Shown here: positions 21,901 to 36,900 of the stretch, in pieces | How the letters are laid out: each line of letters begins with the position of its first letter | How positions within the stretch are numbered: the first letter of the stretch is position 1 | Origin: Tetranychus cinnabarinus | Lineage: Eukaryota; Arthropoda; Arachnida; Trombidiformes; Tetranychidae | Assembly (NCBI GenBank): GCA_022266195.1 | Contig: WHVY01000002.1 | Location: forward strand, 13,903,001-13,967,000 | Length of the DNA stretch: 64,000 nucleotides | Direction: 5' to 3' | Notes under the pieces: model-generated | Told to the model about the DNA's origin: nothing | Databases searched by the model: none | Seen by the model: the letters and a program-made list of their open reading frames with translations, nothing else | Position numbers and translations under genes: made by a program

Positions 21901-24900
21901 CTAAAGGATAAGAATAGTTAAGAATAAGTAAAACTAAGTTATAATAATAATATTACAAATGATATGAATAATGTGAAATCAAGTTTGATCAGTAGAACTT
22001 TTTTTCACTCAATTTTATCCAACTCTTCATGGTGTTTCACCAAGATTATTCAAGATTGATTACTAAACTTTATCTCATTCTTTTGTTTCTCATCATTATT
22101 ACCATGATGATCATCATTATTGTTTCTTATTATCATTGTTCAATCAATTATCCTGAATAGTAAAAAGTGTTTAGAATAAACTTTTTATCGAATTTTTTTC
22201 GAAATTCTTTTGGATCAATTTCAATGTTTGGGTAACTTAATGCGTCATGTTTGTCCATCTTAATCTTATCCATTTGTTTCCTTTTCCAGGTACATTCAAG
22301 ATTATCGTACAACTGAACCTTGTGCACCTCGTCGACCCAAATTAACTCTATTCCAATGGATTCTGAAAATATTTGCTCATCTTTTGCTGATTGGACATCT
22401 TTTCAGGTAAAAAGAGTTTAACGATTTTTCTTCTTCTTTCATAATCTTATTTTTGTACAACCAGAAAAGTCTTCATATTTCACTGATTTTTACCAGAAAA
22501 AATGGCATTTAATAGAAGCAGGAAAATTCCAATCATGATGATGTTAATGAACAAGAAAATGGTCAAAATACTGAAAATTAGTTATCTTTCGATCATCAGC
22601 CAAATGATGATAATGATGTATTATTTTTCCTGTTTTTTGTTTCATTCCCTGGCAAAACACACAAAATAATTGATAATCATTTTGAGTTCATCGTTTTTTT
22701 CCTCTTTTTTCTTCATGGTTTACCTTTTCAGTGTGACTTGTATATTAATGAGTTCAACAATTACTGAATGAACAGAGGCAATGCGTTTATCGGGAAAATA
22801 TTGATTCAAATATTCGATAGCAGAGAAAAGCCAAATTTCCTTCAGATTCAATCAAAGTATTGAAATATTTTTGTCAAGAAAATGATCAACTTTGATTGAA
22901 ATGAAAATGATTGAGTTGCAAAATTGCCTTTACTCTTTGATTTTCATCAATAGCAACCATGAAAATTACATGTAACCATTCAACTTAAATGATTTGTGAA
23001 AGCTCGATGGATTGTCTCATTTTATCTCGACTGGTAATGATTAACTTTTAATTAGCTTCTTTACCATTTCAAGTTTGATTAAAATACAAGAGTCGATTTA
23101 ATGGACTGCAAGTGTTGAGAGTTAAATAATGGCTTAATAACAATGAGAGGGAAATGATGAAAGGAAAAAGATGATTAAAGATGAACAAGGAATCATGCAT
23201 TTAAATCTATTTTGGTGTGAATCAGTTTGATGAGGAAAAGATTGAACTCTATGTAATCTTTATCTTCATCTTTTTTTTCATCTTTTTGCTTATTTTTGCA
23301 CAATTAGAAGGAGAGAGAGAAAAAGTTTAACTAAAAAGATGAGATAAGCTGCATAAAATTCTTGATACATGATGAAAGTTCACCAACCTATTTCTTCTTA
23401 TTAACCTTAATATAATCTCTATGCTCACCATTATCTTGCTCTTCATCCTTCTCTTCCTTTTCTCCTTTTCTTCGTGACTTTGGCTTCTTTTCATCCCTGT
23501 TTAATGGTCCAGTTATCATTGAGTTCGGTGTAAATATTTAACAGTTAAATGTATCCTTACCACGCGTCTCTTTGTGTGTAAACAATTGAAGGTGATGATG
23601 ATGGTTATGATGAGGGAAAGAGTTGAAAAGTTTTCACAGCAAATGAAATGAACAGACTTGAAGTTGCTTACTGTTGAAATGAGGCGACAAGTTTACTCTT
23701 GACTTAAATCAATTTTTCTCTCAAATTCCAATCGTCTATTGATGGCAAAGAAAAGGATATTTTTGTATTTTATCAGCCTTTTAAGTTGACTTTTGAAGAG
23801 CAAATCTAATGTTGCTTTATGAATCCAATGAATATTTATTTCGTCTCATCATTGACTTTTTTCCCAAATTGTTCAGACTTTTTCACTGATTAACTCTTCA
23901 ACCTGCATAATTCTGATTAGATTCTGTTTTTATTGCTGGTACTTTGTTTTTCCTAATCTCCATGCATTGGAATGTATTGGTGAAAAAACTCAAGTTCACT
24001 GTTAGACTTTTGATGGTCATTAGAAGCTTTTTTCATCATTGATTTTGTGAGTCAAATTTGCTAGATTTCAAGGGAATCTTTGCATTCATTATCAAAACAG
24101 CTGTAGTTTTGAAGGTGATGCTAAGGAATGAAACAGTTACCTGGTAATCAAATTTAATTAGATGGATTAGAGTTTTACTCAACCATTGGATGCAAAAACA
24201 ACGAATTGATCTAATCAATGGTGGAAACACAAATTCTGTCATGAATATTCATTATATTGTCCATGCAAGTAAATTTAATCTAGATTCATGTCTTGACTCC
24301 AATCCAATGAATCCTTATTTGACCCGTTTCTCATTGGTGCTGGAATTCACTCTGTTATCTCAATAAAATGGAGGAAAATTTAGTCGAAAATTTTTCTTGA
24401 GTTAACGATAAATATCAAAACTTTAACAGCAATTTCAAAGTGTTGTTATGTTTTATGATCTACCAGCATAAACCAATCTAAGTTCAGCAATATTCAAAAT
24501 TAAAACTAATCAGTACTTTATATGATTGCTTTAATCGTTATTTGTCTCTTCAGTTTCATCCTTTTCCATTCCAATCGACTCCATGAAGTTCATTTCCAGT
24601 GACATCACTTATCCAGATCGTGCGCTCTCCTTAGACTCATAAAGCTAACCGTTTCAGGCATAACTATCGAACAGTTTTACGCGAAAACTTTATAGTCATA
24701 TCTTAATAATCGAGTTTTGTAGAGTTTTCGTGGGAATAAACAAACGCGAATGAGATCAATGACAATGACTTTAACCTTTTTCAGGAATTATCCGCTCTAA
24801 TTTTCATCCTTTTCAAGATTTTCTTTCGTAAAAAGTAAGACATGAATAATTTTATACCAATTTTGTTTATTAATTTTTAATATCAATGTTTAATGAACAT

Positions 24901-27900
24901 TTTTTGAATTTATCACAATCGAGTCAATCATATTTCAAAAGTATAAATAACTATAGTAAAGTACCAGATAATGTCAGTAATGTCTACACAGCAAGTGCTA
25001 TTCATTGAGCAAAAAACGTATGGTTAATCGAAATAACTGACAAAATCTAAATTAATTGTCAGAAAAGCTTGCCGATCAACATTATCAAGCTCAAGATTAT
25101 CAATTGAGCTGAAATTTGGCAAAATTTACAATTTTCTTAATATCCTGATAGTTTCAACCAAAACTTTCTTTACACGAGATGTAAACGAGAGGTTGAGAAG
25201 CCATTGATTACTGATATTATCTGGTACTTTACTGTATTAAATTCGTAAATAAAAAAATTTGTTTTATACCATTGGATAACTTCAACACTGTTCAAAACAT
25301 AAACACTTTTTCACACTGACAAGGAGTCATCCACGCTCTTATGTTGCCACATCTACCTGGCTGTCAGCTGTCAACAAGTAAGCGGCCCATGGACCGACTG
25401 CTCCTATTGGAGGAGGAGGCTGAACCACCACTATAGCTCTTCCTGATGCTGCACCAAATCCATAGAGGGTCAGAATAGCCACAAGATAAAACACTTTGAA
25501 AGGATTGAAATTCATTTTGTGTTGATACTTGATATGTTGAATGGATGAAGGTAACACACAAATTTAGTTTATTGTAATGATGATTTTGAGGAAAATTTTC
25601 ATTCTTTAATAAAGTAAAATGACAATCCTGAGCAAATAAGGAGCCTCAAATGAGGCGCTTATCTGTTCCAACGAGGCTTTTTATTTTTGTTGACGAAAAC
25701 CATAAAGAGCTGTTCAAACTTTTTAATTCCTAACCTAAAGCTCTAATTCATGCATATGCTTACGTAAATTATCTGAACTTTTTGTATTAATTTATTCTGA
25801 ATTTATTCAGCTGCTGCAAACAAATAATTAACAATTATTTTTGATGAATGACCTGATTAGTTGCTGTCAATATTGGCAATTATTTATTTTAAGGGCAACA
25901 TCGGTCTTTGACTTTTGTCTCTTGGTTCTCAAAGCTCAAAACTTTAACATTCAAGTTTCACCATTTGAATTCATGTTTTTGAAATTGAAAGTCCAAGTAA
26001 AATGCGATGAAATTCATCAATTTCAATATTTTCTTTTCGATCTTGATCAGTTCTTGAATCGAAAATAAATACAATTAATCCATGAATTTCTCTTGAAGGT
26101 TTCTTTATCAAACGCGGTTACATCAATCAATTTTATCGAAATGCTTGTTGAAATTTTCAATGAATAAATGGTGAAGTTTCTTCGTTTAAATCCAAGTTTC
26201 AAGATTATTGGATCATTGGGTATTTTTGTTCAACTTGTTGGACCAAATTTGTAAATTGAAAGTCGAGTTGCAATTTTGAATGCAAAAACATGTAAGGTTA
26301 TCATCAGTTGAGCTCTTAGAGATGAATCCATTTCAATTTCAGTCTAATTTGTGCCTTTGAGTCATATTCATCATTATCGACTCATTGTTATCATTATTTT
26401 CCTGTGCATCTATACTCTTTTTGCATATGAAGAGAATCAAATCTCTAAAGATAAATGCTTTCAATCTGTGAATTTTGTTTTTGTTCAGTTTTTCTTTTTT
26501 TTGCTTTTCTTTCTTTTTTTTCTATTATGTTTACGAATTTTCACATCTTTAAAATGAAATGGCAAGATCAAGATAAAGTTGAGAAATGTTAATAGAAATG
26601 AATGGGAAGAATAGGGTGAACAAAAGATGCAAGAAAAGTAACAGTATCTTCGAACTGACAAAAAGTTTGTTCATAAGCTGTTTTATCTTGTTTACTGATG
26701 AGATTGAATTTGAATTTCACTTTTTTCTCCTTCAAAGTCAACTTAAGAATACACTTTGATTCCCTAAATATTCATGGATTTGTGTTTGGTGAATGAAAGA
26801 GTAAAACGTAATGCACGCGAATTAAGTGAATCGATCATCTTGTTACAGGATAAATCAACCAAAAGTAAAGAGGCAAACGGACAAAATTTATTGCCTTTTA
26901 AACAATCTCAGTTCAAAAACGAAGGAAAATTTCCATCCGATCCTTTTATTCAATCGCTAATTGATAGCAATATGAACAAAACTATCATTAAACAGATAAG
27001 TCGTTACATGAAAATTCATCTTATGCATTTTCGAGAGAAATGACGAAACTGCAACAACCTTTCATTGCCAGGAAATAACTTTGAAAAATTCAAGTTCCTT
27101 TTGAGATGCTGAAGCAAAATGAACAAGTGAAATTTATTTAATAAAACGATGTTTGTTTGATGTTAAGATTGTAATAACAGTCTGTAAGATAATCGTTCCC
27201 TTATGTAGACGATCCCACCATCCTGAATAAATAAGCAGCTCTTGTTGATACGAAATTTTGACAAAACATTTGCATCTACTTTTATTTATTTTCAATGCAA
27301 GTTTTAAGTTGAAATGATTATAAGTAAATCACTTTTTGTATTAACTAGCTCTTGAATTTATTCAGTTGATAAAAAGTAATTGACCATAAATTTCGATGAA
27401 CTCGAGATGATAATTACATGTTCCATTTAGCCATTGTTCAAGTTTCATGGAAACATTACAATTTTCATCAATCAATTTCAACACAAAATTTGCATGTTTA
27501 TCAATTTTCTTTAATCCAATCTCTCAAAGCTATTAATTGACAGTCCATAGTTGATTAAATATTCGGGTTATTCTGTTCAATATAAACCTCATTATCATCA
27601 TGTTAATCAACAACATGATAGAATCCCTTGAGGCTGTTTTCATTGATTTCACTGTTGGTATGAAAAAGGAATGAAAGCTGGAGAAAAGAAAAACTAATAT
27701 TCTTTTGTTATCATATTCAACTTGTTTTACCATTTTATCAACATAACATCAACAGAAAACTGAGCTGATAATCTGATGAATAATCATGCTTTCCATCATG
27801 CATAAATAACTCTTTAACTGTCAGCTTATATTTACCATTGAATCTTGAAATAATTTCAAGACACAGACAAGAAAATTACATGTTGATTGATTTTTTCGTT

Positions 27901-30900
27901 TATCAATGAAATTCATTTTCCATGAACAAGTTTGTTCATTCAAATATTTAAACTTGTGGTTTCAGATGAAATTAGATTTCAAGTCATTCCTCTGAATAAA
28001 GAAACATTTGTTGATTCATGAAAGTTGAAAAGAGCATCATGAGTCTCGCAAGGCTCGAGATAATTGTTTATCACTCAATAAAATTCATTCATTTACGCAC
28101 ATTGATCAAACTGTTTACAGGTGAAATTAGGTTATTCATTTGGAATGAGTTTTGAAAAACATGTTTACTAATCAGAGAAATCGAGATTAAACATTCAATT
28201 TTATCGATTTAAAAAGAATGAAATTTTCCATGTAAATGGTTATTACTAGTCATCACTCCAAGTCATTAATATTTGTATTTTATTGTATTATAATGTAATA
28301 TTTATTAGAAGCTTTGCCAATAACCTTTTTCAGCTCCAAGGGAATCCAATAATGTAAAACACTCGAATGTTTGATCAAATTTCCTTTTTCGTTTCAAGGG
28401 GTTGACAAAATGGTGCTGTGGCTGGCTGTCAATGGTTCCTTGTCATTTATGGAAATTTTGACCAGTTGAATCGGGATAAATCATTTGAAATTCAATTGAA
28501 CCTGTTTCTCATCTTTGCTTCATCAGCCATTATCAATGGTTTCTGGACAAGCAGAAGTGCCCTAGGGTAGAGAGGAAAAGGCAGAAAGGCAGAAAAGTGA
28601 TGAAAATTTTTACAAATAAATGTGACTAGGCGATGATAATGAGTGGTATAGCGTATTAACTGATTGAATATCTGAAAGGAAAAGTCTGATTTGCTTTGAG
28701 CAATTCATTTCTTATTTATCAACTTCTTCTTTTTCTCATGAAATGAAACATAATCACTTCCGATTCTTATAACTATTCGTGAACTATTCAATTGTTCATT
28801 TCATCGTTTCCAATTCAATTGTTTCTATGGATACGAAATTTATTGTAAATTGAAATTTTATCTTAATCTTTCTCGTCTTTCATGTAAAATTATGATACCA
28901 GTGACTATTGTTGTGAATGAATCATGTTGTAATGATGTAAGTAAACAGTCAAATCTGCTTATTTCCGAATGTGTGTCTTGCAGATCGCAAAATGTGTTGC
29001 ATTTGATCTTGCAACTGTACAAGTTAAAAACGCAACCGTTAGAAAGATGAACGAAATTTTCTCAAAACCAATTGATTAACTTAACGGTATGACACTCATA
29101 TCCTTTGGGCAGCATGGGTTATGAACATGTAGCAATTATAAACCTATCTGAAGAATTTGGCATTCTCAAAAAATGATCTTCAAATGTCATCACCTTAAAG
29201 CTTATGGTTCTTCAATCTACGGGAGCTCATTACTTGAATCTGAGGTCTTTCGTCAACCGTTCGTAATTTATGACTGCAAACAAGCAAAAAGAATAAAACG
29301 CCGAGTAATTGTGGAAGCTTAAAGTTTACTGGGATGTTCGTAGCGTCAAAAGAGAATGCCCAATTTTAAAATTTTTTATTCGTATTCGAAGAAGGAAAAC
29401 TCATTTAACGGTGCTTGTAGACTTAAATGTCAATAACTCATAAAGGGTTCAGCACAGAGTGTTACAACTTGATCAGTAAGATTTATTCACTTCTCTGAAG
29501 TTATGTTATAACCTCAGTCCGACCTCCAACATAGCTCAGGAGTGATTTCCGCAAGGTGCTCTGAAATGGCTTTGACATCGAAATGTAGCAAATGAGTATC
29601 TGAGATTCTTTCATAAAAAGAATATCATGTCTCTAGATCATCTACGAGCCGAGTAATAGCCAAAAACATTCTACAAATGAGCTGAAATGCCCTGTTGTAT
29701 TTTCAATGTAATCACGTTTTTAAAAAAAAGTTGCCTCTGCTCTATTCCTCGGTTTAAGTTGATCTTAAACGAGAGCGATTACAGCTTGCGTCTATCATTT
29801 TATGTCAATTGCAATCTAAACTTATACATTACGATTTTTCATTTTTTGTGAAAAATTACTGAAGTTTATGCTAAACGGAAAATCTCGAGAAATGACTTTT
29901 CAAGAAAGACTCAATATTGATATGAGCAATCACGTTTTTCAAATTATTAATTCCATACATTTTTATGAAATCAGTTATCGCTTTCAATCAAATGAATTTT
30001 ATATTATACAATATGTTTAACTTCATGCAATATTATATTTTTGTAGTAATTTTTGATTAGAAATCACAATTTTCCGTTTCTTTTATTTTCTTGTAGTTAA
30101 ATTTTTCTGTCTGAAACAGAAAAGGAAAAGCAAGTTTTGAAATGATTATTTATTCCTTATTTTAACTTGAAGGCATCTATGAATTTTCCCTCCAAGTTAA
30201 GGAATGAAAATAGTAAAGTAGAAAAAAGGTTGAAAAATTCAGTGAAATGTTTCTTTTCTCTTCAGATTCAGCAAAATTTCACGAATGAAATACCTTGACT
30301 TGCCTCGATGAGAATGCAAAAAATGAATGTAAAAGAGTTTCTCAAATTTTCCATTCCAATGTCCAGAGCAACGAAAATCAATCAACCAATTGTAATTTAA
30401 TTGCATCCAAATAAAGTTTACTTTTTCTTCCATGAAACTTATATTAAATATTCAACATGAGATGAAACATTTAATGCTTGCCTAGACATTTTCAGACAAC
30501 TTTTCAGACTCTCAACCTTCGTCTAACTTTTTATTTGATGAAATGTACAAAACTCTTCTTCTTCCTTGGTTCCCATTAACTCGCCATAGTTGAACAGCTT
30601 TAAGACCTTTCAACTTGTTCATTTCAACATTGATTTTCAACCGGATTTCATTCATTGATGTATCATGTTGAATTGTAATGAAAAAACATTAATTGGCTAC
30701 TTAAATGTCTATTCACATTAAGATTTGGATGATTATCTTTACCATTTTATTATTATGTACTTTCATGTTATCGAGATCCAAAGATAACTTGGCATGTTTA
30801 TGATTTCCCCTGTGAATTTTTTTCTCTCCCTTTTCGTTGATACCTCTTTTCCCTCCCTGTTTTATGTTCATCACAATGAATCAGCTAATTAAACTAAAAT

Positions 30901-33900
30901 CTTTTCTTTCCTAGAAATGAATCAAGATAATGTTGAGTGAAAAATCTCTGCATGTCAACAGATGAAACTGTAACATCGAAAAACGCAAACCTGAAATTTT
31001 GTCCAATCGATTGTTACACTTAAATGATGATGCATTGAACCTAATCAACTCAATGCCCTTCATAAGAACCTTAAAAAAACTAAATTCAACTTTTTATTCG
31101 AAACAAGATTCGAATAAAATGTAAATTCGAAAATTCTTGAGCTTCGTTAAATGAAGTTTCCAAGTTGAGTCTTCAGTAAATTATGTGAGGAAATTAACAT
31201 AAATTATTGAGTTATCACACAAAATTCTGAACAATTTTGTTCTTTTCTCGATCAAACATTTATCGATTGAACGGATACGTGAACATTTTTATTCTGTGTT
31301 TATCTGTTTCTTTCCGAATCAAAAGTCCCTGAAAGTCGAAGTTTATAAAAGTTCTTTTAATCAGTAGAATCAAAAATCGCCTAAAAAATGAATCAACTTG
31401 CAACTGTAAAAGATTAAGTTCAATCTGTTGGAGTATTTTTAATCTTGTTGAGAATCTGTTTGCTATCAAAAAGTATTGTATGAAACAATCGATTGAATTT
31501 TCATGAAAGTTCATAAATGAATCTTGAAAAGTTAATTATTTCCATTTTCTATCAGCTCAATATATTGCAATGTTTATGCATTCATCGTTCATTTTATTTA
31601 CATCATAATAAAACTTGATTCAAGGAATGAACTTGGAGCATGAAAATGTTGAGCAAATATAAATTTGAATGAAATGAGTTTTCAATTTTCCATTCAATTT
31701 ATGTTCCATTCACTTTGATAATCAAATTTTCGTCAACAATAAATTTTCTTCCCAAAAGTCTTTTCATTCCATTCAAATCAACTCCAAGTTGATATTTATA
31801 CCACAATTAAGTTTCAATCTCAACCATTAATGAAAATCAAACAGTCATGAAACCTTGAATAATGAAACATGAAAACTCATTAATTACACAACACAATTGT
31901 CCAGAAAATTTAATTCCATTTCAAAATTTGCCTGGAATAAGAATTGCAAATTTGAAACTTTCTCTGCAAAAAAAGATTAAAGTTGCTCGAGTTATCAAAG
32001 TAAATTATATTTTATCGATCACAATAAGCATTATTATTCATCGTAATTGATGAGCTTCATTCATAAGTTTCATCTTTTGTTTTGAAATTGAACTGAAAAA
32101 AGCGCAACTCTTTCCTCTTTTCATGAAACAAAAAAGAATACAAAAAAGAAGAAAAATTTCAATATCTTTTCCACTTTTACCACTCTGATATCATTAATAT
32201 AACACTAATGTATGATATTATATTTCATTTATAAATGTTGACTCCAATGAGTTTGTCATGAATTGCGCTTTTTTCATCACTAAATTTTTCATTCTCTCAG
32301 CATCAAGAATTTAATTTAACTGAACCTTAAAATTGTGAAATAAAAACAAGGCAACAGAAAACAATTTTTTTACTACTTTGTGTTACTTGTTTGTTCATTT
32401 TTTCAAAGTTCATCCATTACAATTGTAATAACTGTAATGATGATGATGATGAGGATAATATGAAATGAAATGGTCCATTGAAACATAAATATTACTTTTT
32501 TTATGTTCATTTGTTATTGCCGATATGAATTTAGATAGAAAAATGAAAGCAGAGAGAAAATATTTTTTTATTCAATTGACAGAATTGTGATGACTTTTTC
32601 GACTCTAAACAAGAATTGCATTAATAAAAGATAATAATCATCAACAATGGAAGTTGAGTTGAAATAGTCTCAACTTTCCCTGATCACTGGGAGTGACAAA
32701 TGTTGATATTAAAAGTTATCCAATTCTGTCAGAATCAAGTGAAAACTAATGAGTTGAATTGTTGAATTTTCTGTTCAAAGGATGGAAAAAAAAGTTGAAA
32801 CCAATTAGAGTCTGAATCTTTTACCACTTTTCAATCAATCCCAAGGTTTAGTGGGAAACTTAAGCTCATTTACATAAAGAAAAGCTGAAAAGTTGAAAAT
32901 CAATTTTCGTTTTTTTTCTTCTTCGCCAACTGAGGCTGAGACTGACAATCTGATGATAACTAATGAATATCAAGAGAAGCTGAAAATTCATCATTTACCA
33001 GTTCGGATCAAGTTATCAAAATGACGCAGATTAAGTGGCGCTATCATTAGATGAGTGAAAGATATTGAGTTGTTAAAGTTGCCTTTTTTGTCTCGTTTTT
33101 TTGCTTCTTTCTTCGGTTCACATTAATAAAACTGAAAATAATGGATCATTTGTCTTTTGACTTTTATTATAATAGTTAAAGACTCAGCTCTTTTTAAGTA
33201 TCATTGGTTTGACTCAACTCCAAGTGTTTCACTTTGCAAATTGTGATTAAATTGCTTCCCTTCAACTGGTACCTATTTTAGAAACATTACAAGAACAATA
33301 ATCATTCAACTTGGAACAAAGCATAAAACTCTTATCTACATCTTCATTACCATCATCATAATAGTCAGTCTCTTTTTCTTCTTCTTTTCCGTGATCCAAT
33401 CTTCTCGTGATCAAATTGAATGTTCAATCTTACACCAAGTTGATAGCGTGTAACAGTGAGGGAAACGTGTGTTTCATTAGCGAATCCAAAGGTAGACTGA
33501 AGTCAAGAAAAAGAAACTCTCTTTTTGATTGGCTTTTAAATGTCACTTTTACAAGTGAAACAACATTCAGCTTTTTCCCTTTACCTTTCAACCAATTTGC
33601 TATTCCCTTGAGGTAATCTATTTCGCTCATTTCTTCTCAAAACTCTCACTCTGTGAACAAGTGAACAAGAACAGTTACTCTGTTCAGTTTCAATAAGATT
33701 AGATGATAGTTTAAACAAGAATGAAATCTTTAAAGTAAAGACACAATTATTATAAGCTCAATACTATAGCAACTCCCTAGGTCAAGATGAACAAAGAGTC
33801 CTAAAAGAAGGTAAACTCCATGTTGCCTTACATGTAACATTGTTCAACTTTTCTCATCCCAAGTAATTTTACTTTAAATAAGGATATAAAAAAACGAATC

Positions 33901-36900
33901 AACCTTACAATATTATCTTCTTATCTCTTTTCAAGAGTAAACTATTTTCACTTGTTTCCTATTTATCTTCTTTTTCCGCCCTTTTTTTCCTCATCACTTC
34001 TTCCTTTCACTCTTGAACATTTACATTTATCATTGGATCAAGTTTTAACTAACAATTGTAAGTAAAATCGCCATTAGACTCTATGTAAGTTAACTTTTAT
34101 AAGATGGACATGACTGTCGATCAACTTTACAACCAGAAAACTTTCAGTCAAGAAAACAAATTTTTTTTCCTTTTTCTGTCATCAGTCTTTTTGAAACTCA
34201 GCTGAAATGTTGAGATTCCAAGTTTTTTGGCTAATGGACAAAATCAAGAGAACTGTTGATAAATTGAAAAAAATCGTTCGAGCATTGGTGCTAACCGACC
34301 AATCTCATCGATGGAAATAAGTTTCAGCTCTTAAAACACTCCTATCGCTCAAAGCGCCAGGTTTAACCGCATATCGAAGTAATCTATTGTACAGAAACAG
34401 AAATTTTATTCGTCAAAATAAGTGCATTTTCTGGTTGATCATCAAAAGTTACATCAGTAAAATGAGTTTCATAAAAAAATCTGGTTCGATAATTGAACAA
34501 AAGGCGATCGAAGTTTCAACTTTGAACTCGATTTTCTCGAAAACTGTCCATCAAATAATTTCTTAACTTCACTAATGGACTCAGTTTTTATGCTTCTTCA
34601 AACCCGAAGTTCTGAACACTCAACTCGAAGGAAAAGTCTTGCACTTACTTCTTTGGTCGCATGAAGGTATCTCCACATGATCAACTGGTTTCATCTCATT
34701 GTTTTTGTTGTATCAAAATGCTTTCGAATTGATAACTTTCAGATTTCTCTATATCGAGTCTTGTTTTCTAACATGTTTGGTCGTAATGTTTCGAATTGAT
34801 TTGTCTGTAAAAAATGATTCATTTATTTGCAACTTGTGACTAATTTGATGAAGAAAATCATCTTTTCGATAGTTGATAAACTGTTGGCAAAGAAGAGTGT
34901 AAATTGGACTGTGTTCATCTTCCTTCCCAGTCGGAATTGATTTTTCTCTTTGGCTTACATTATTCATCATAATACTGAATGGTGAAAATATTTCATCTCA
35001 TTTAGACCTTTCAACTCTTTTCTTTTATCATCCTCTTTATTCTCAAAGTGAAAGAAAAGGGATAAAGATCTTTCCTCTTCTTCTTTTTTTTCATATCAAA
35101 TATTCGCCTCTTCAAATGCAACTCCAACCTCTGGACTCTCTTATAAATTTTCATCATCTTATCCTTTATCATCCAAGTCATGCGTTTCTCCTTTTCTTCC
35201 CTTTTCCTCCCTTTTTCTTCGTCTTCTCAATCATTCAAGCTCATCCAAGTCTCTCAAGCCAATCGATATCTTTGACTGCTCTTCATCTCTTGAGAACTCT
35301 TACTTGCAAAACTTTTCTCCTTCTTCTTCCTCATAACCATTATTTCACTATCAACATGCTGCTTCATCATCCTCATTCTCTTCTCATTCAGTCTCAAGCT
35401 TTTTCCTTTTTCCTTTTTTTAACTCTTTCATCTTCAGTACAAACACAACACATCAGACCATCATCCATCATATCATGAATTGAGTCACTCACTTACACAC
35501 ACATACACAATTGAAAGCTTATCATTTCTTCATGAACCAAAAGCCAATGAACAAAGTTGCATGAAAAGGCAAAAAAAGACTAAAGCAGAGACAAAAAAGA
35601 TGCCAAAAACTAAGTCTATTAAGAAGTTTAATATTTTAATAATTATTAAATTATGATTTGTACCTAGAAAGATGCAACTTGCTTCAACTCAAGCTGTGAA
35701 GACTTTTCAAGATGAAAAGCATTTGTAAAGCAATCTAAAATTCAATGCATCAAGAGCAAGTTATAAATTCATTATTCATGATGAAAAGCAAGCCAATCAT
35801 GTCAATTATCTAAAAGTTTTGTAGTGAAAAAAGTCCGAGAAAATAGTCCTTTTCCAACTTGAAACGAAAATTGAATTTTAATTAAATGTGTGTTACCTGG
35901 AAATGGAAATTATTTTCAAACAAAATTGCTCAATGTACAGCGATTTAAAGAAAAGAGTTGAATATTTTAAAGGTTTAACCATAAAAAAGATTGTCTATTG
36001 TTGGTTGAAAAAGGATAAAATTGATTCACTCTTATTGATGAAAAGTTTAATCAATATTGACCTTTTATTTTGATTTACAATTTTTCATACTCTTTTCCTT
36101 TTTATCCATTTATCAATATCTGCTTAACAGCTTATCATCCATTGTCCATTGAAACTTTTCACAAGAGGATGAACATCTTTATGAAAAACTTCAGTGTTGA
36201 AGTAGGATAACATTCAATTTTACAGGGAAGGGAGAGAAAGAGAGAGCGTAAGAAAATTTCAACTCACACTCAAGAGAATACCTTTTCCTGAGCTTCTTTT
36301 TTTTGTTACACAAAATGCTGTTTAAACATTTTCCTCGCAAGAAGAGTAAAGGCAAAAAAGTAAAGTCTTAGGATTTATCCAAAATCGATTAGAAGGACCT
36401 GAAAATGATATTATTTTTTGCTCTTTTTCGCCCTACAAGGGTGGTCCCATTATCGACCCACACCAAGATGAAAATTTTGGATCAATTTTTCACCTTTCCC
36501 TTCCTTTTTCTATTTCCAGTTGGATTTTGCAATTTACAGAGTTGAGGCCTTAAGAGGCATCAAGGTTAACCTAAAGCCTTCACCTTCTCTGCATTAATAA
36601 ATGACTACAAATTGGCTCATAAAAAGACGGACGAGTTTAATATTGAAAATGTCGACATTTCTCTTGCCTTTCCTCTTGTTGTGCCTCATCAATATAAAGA
36701 TTATCATTACATTCACTTTTATTCGCTGGAATGTGATCAATATATTTATATCTAATGTCGATTAACTTTAATCAATTACCAATTGTTTCTTATCCCTTTT
36801 CATCCTGCCTGTTTCTCTTGTAATTTTTTTTCCTCTCTTCCTTATTGAGTATCTTGTTAGTAATGAATGTTTCACTGGAGAATCAAATAATCCATTTTAA

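Noticed and set aside
26774..27043. 89-codon charged plus-strand frame in XKR intron 2
   Set aside because: Composition is plausible for protein, but there is no domain, no convincing splice context and no promoter signal; could be chance.
28850..29050. 66-codon Cys-containing frame next to a GAT|GTAAGT donor-like site
   Set aside because: Starts with TTG, has no partner exon in the host gene's phase, and is not needed to complete the XKR protein.
35116..35478. 120-codon frame in XKR intron 2
   Set aside because: Produced by a long CT-rich strand; Leu/Phe/Ser/His composition is typical of that artefact.
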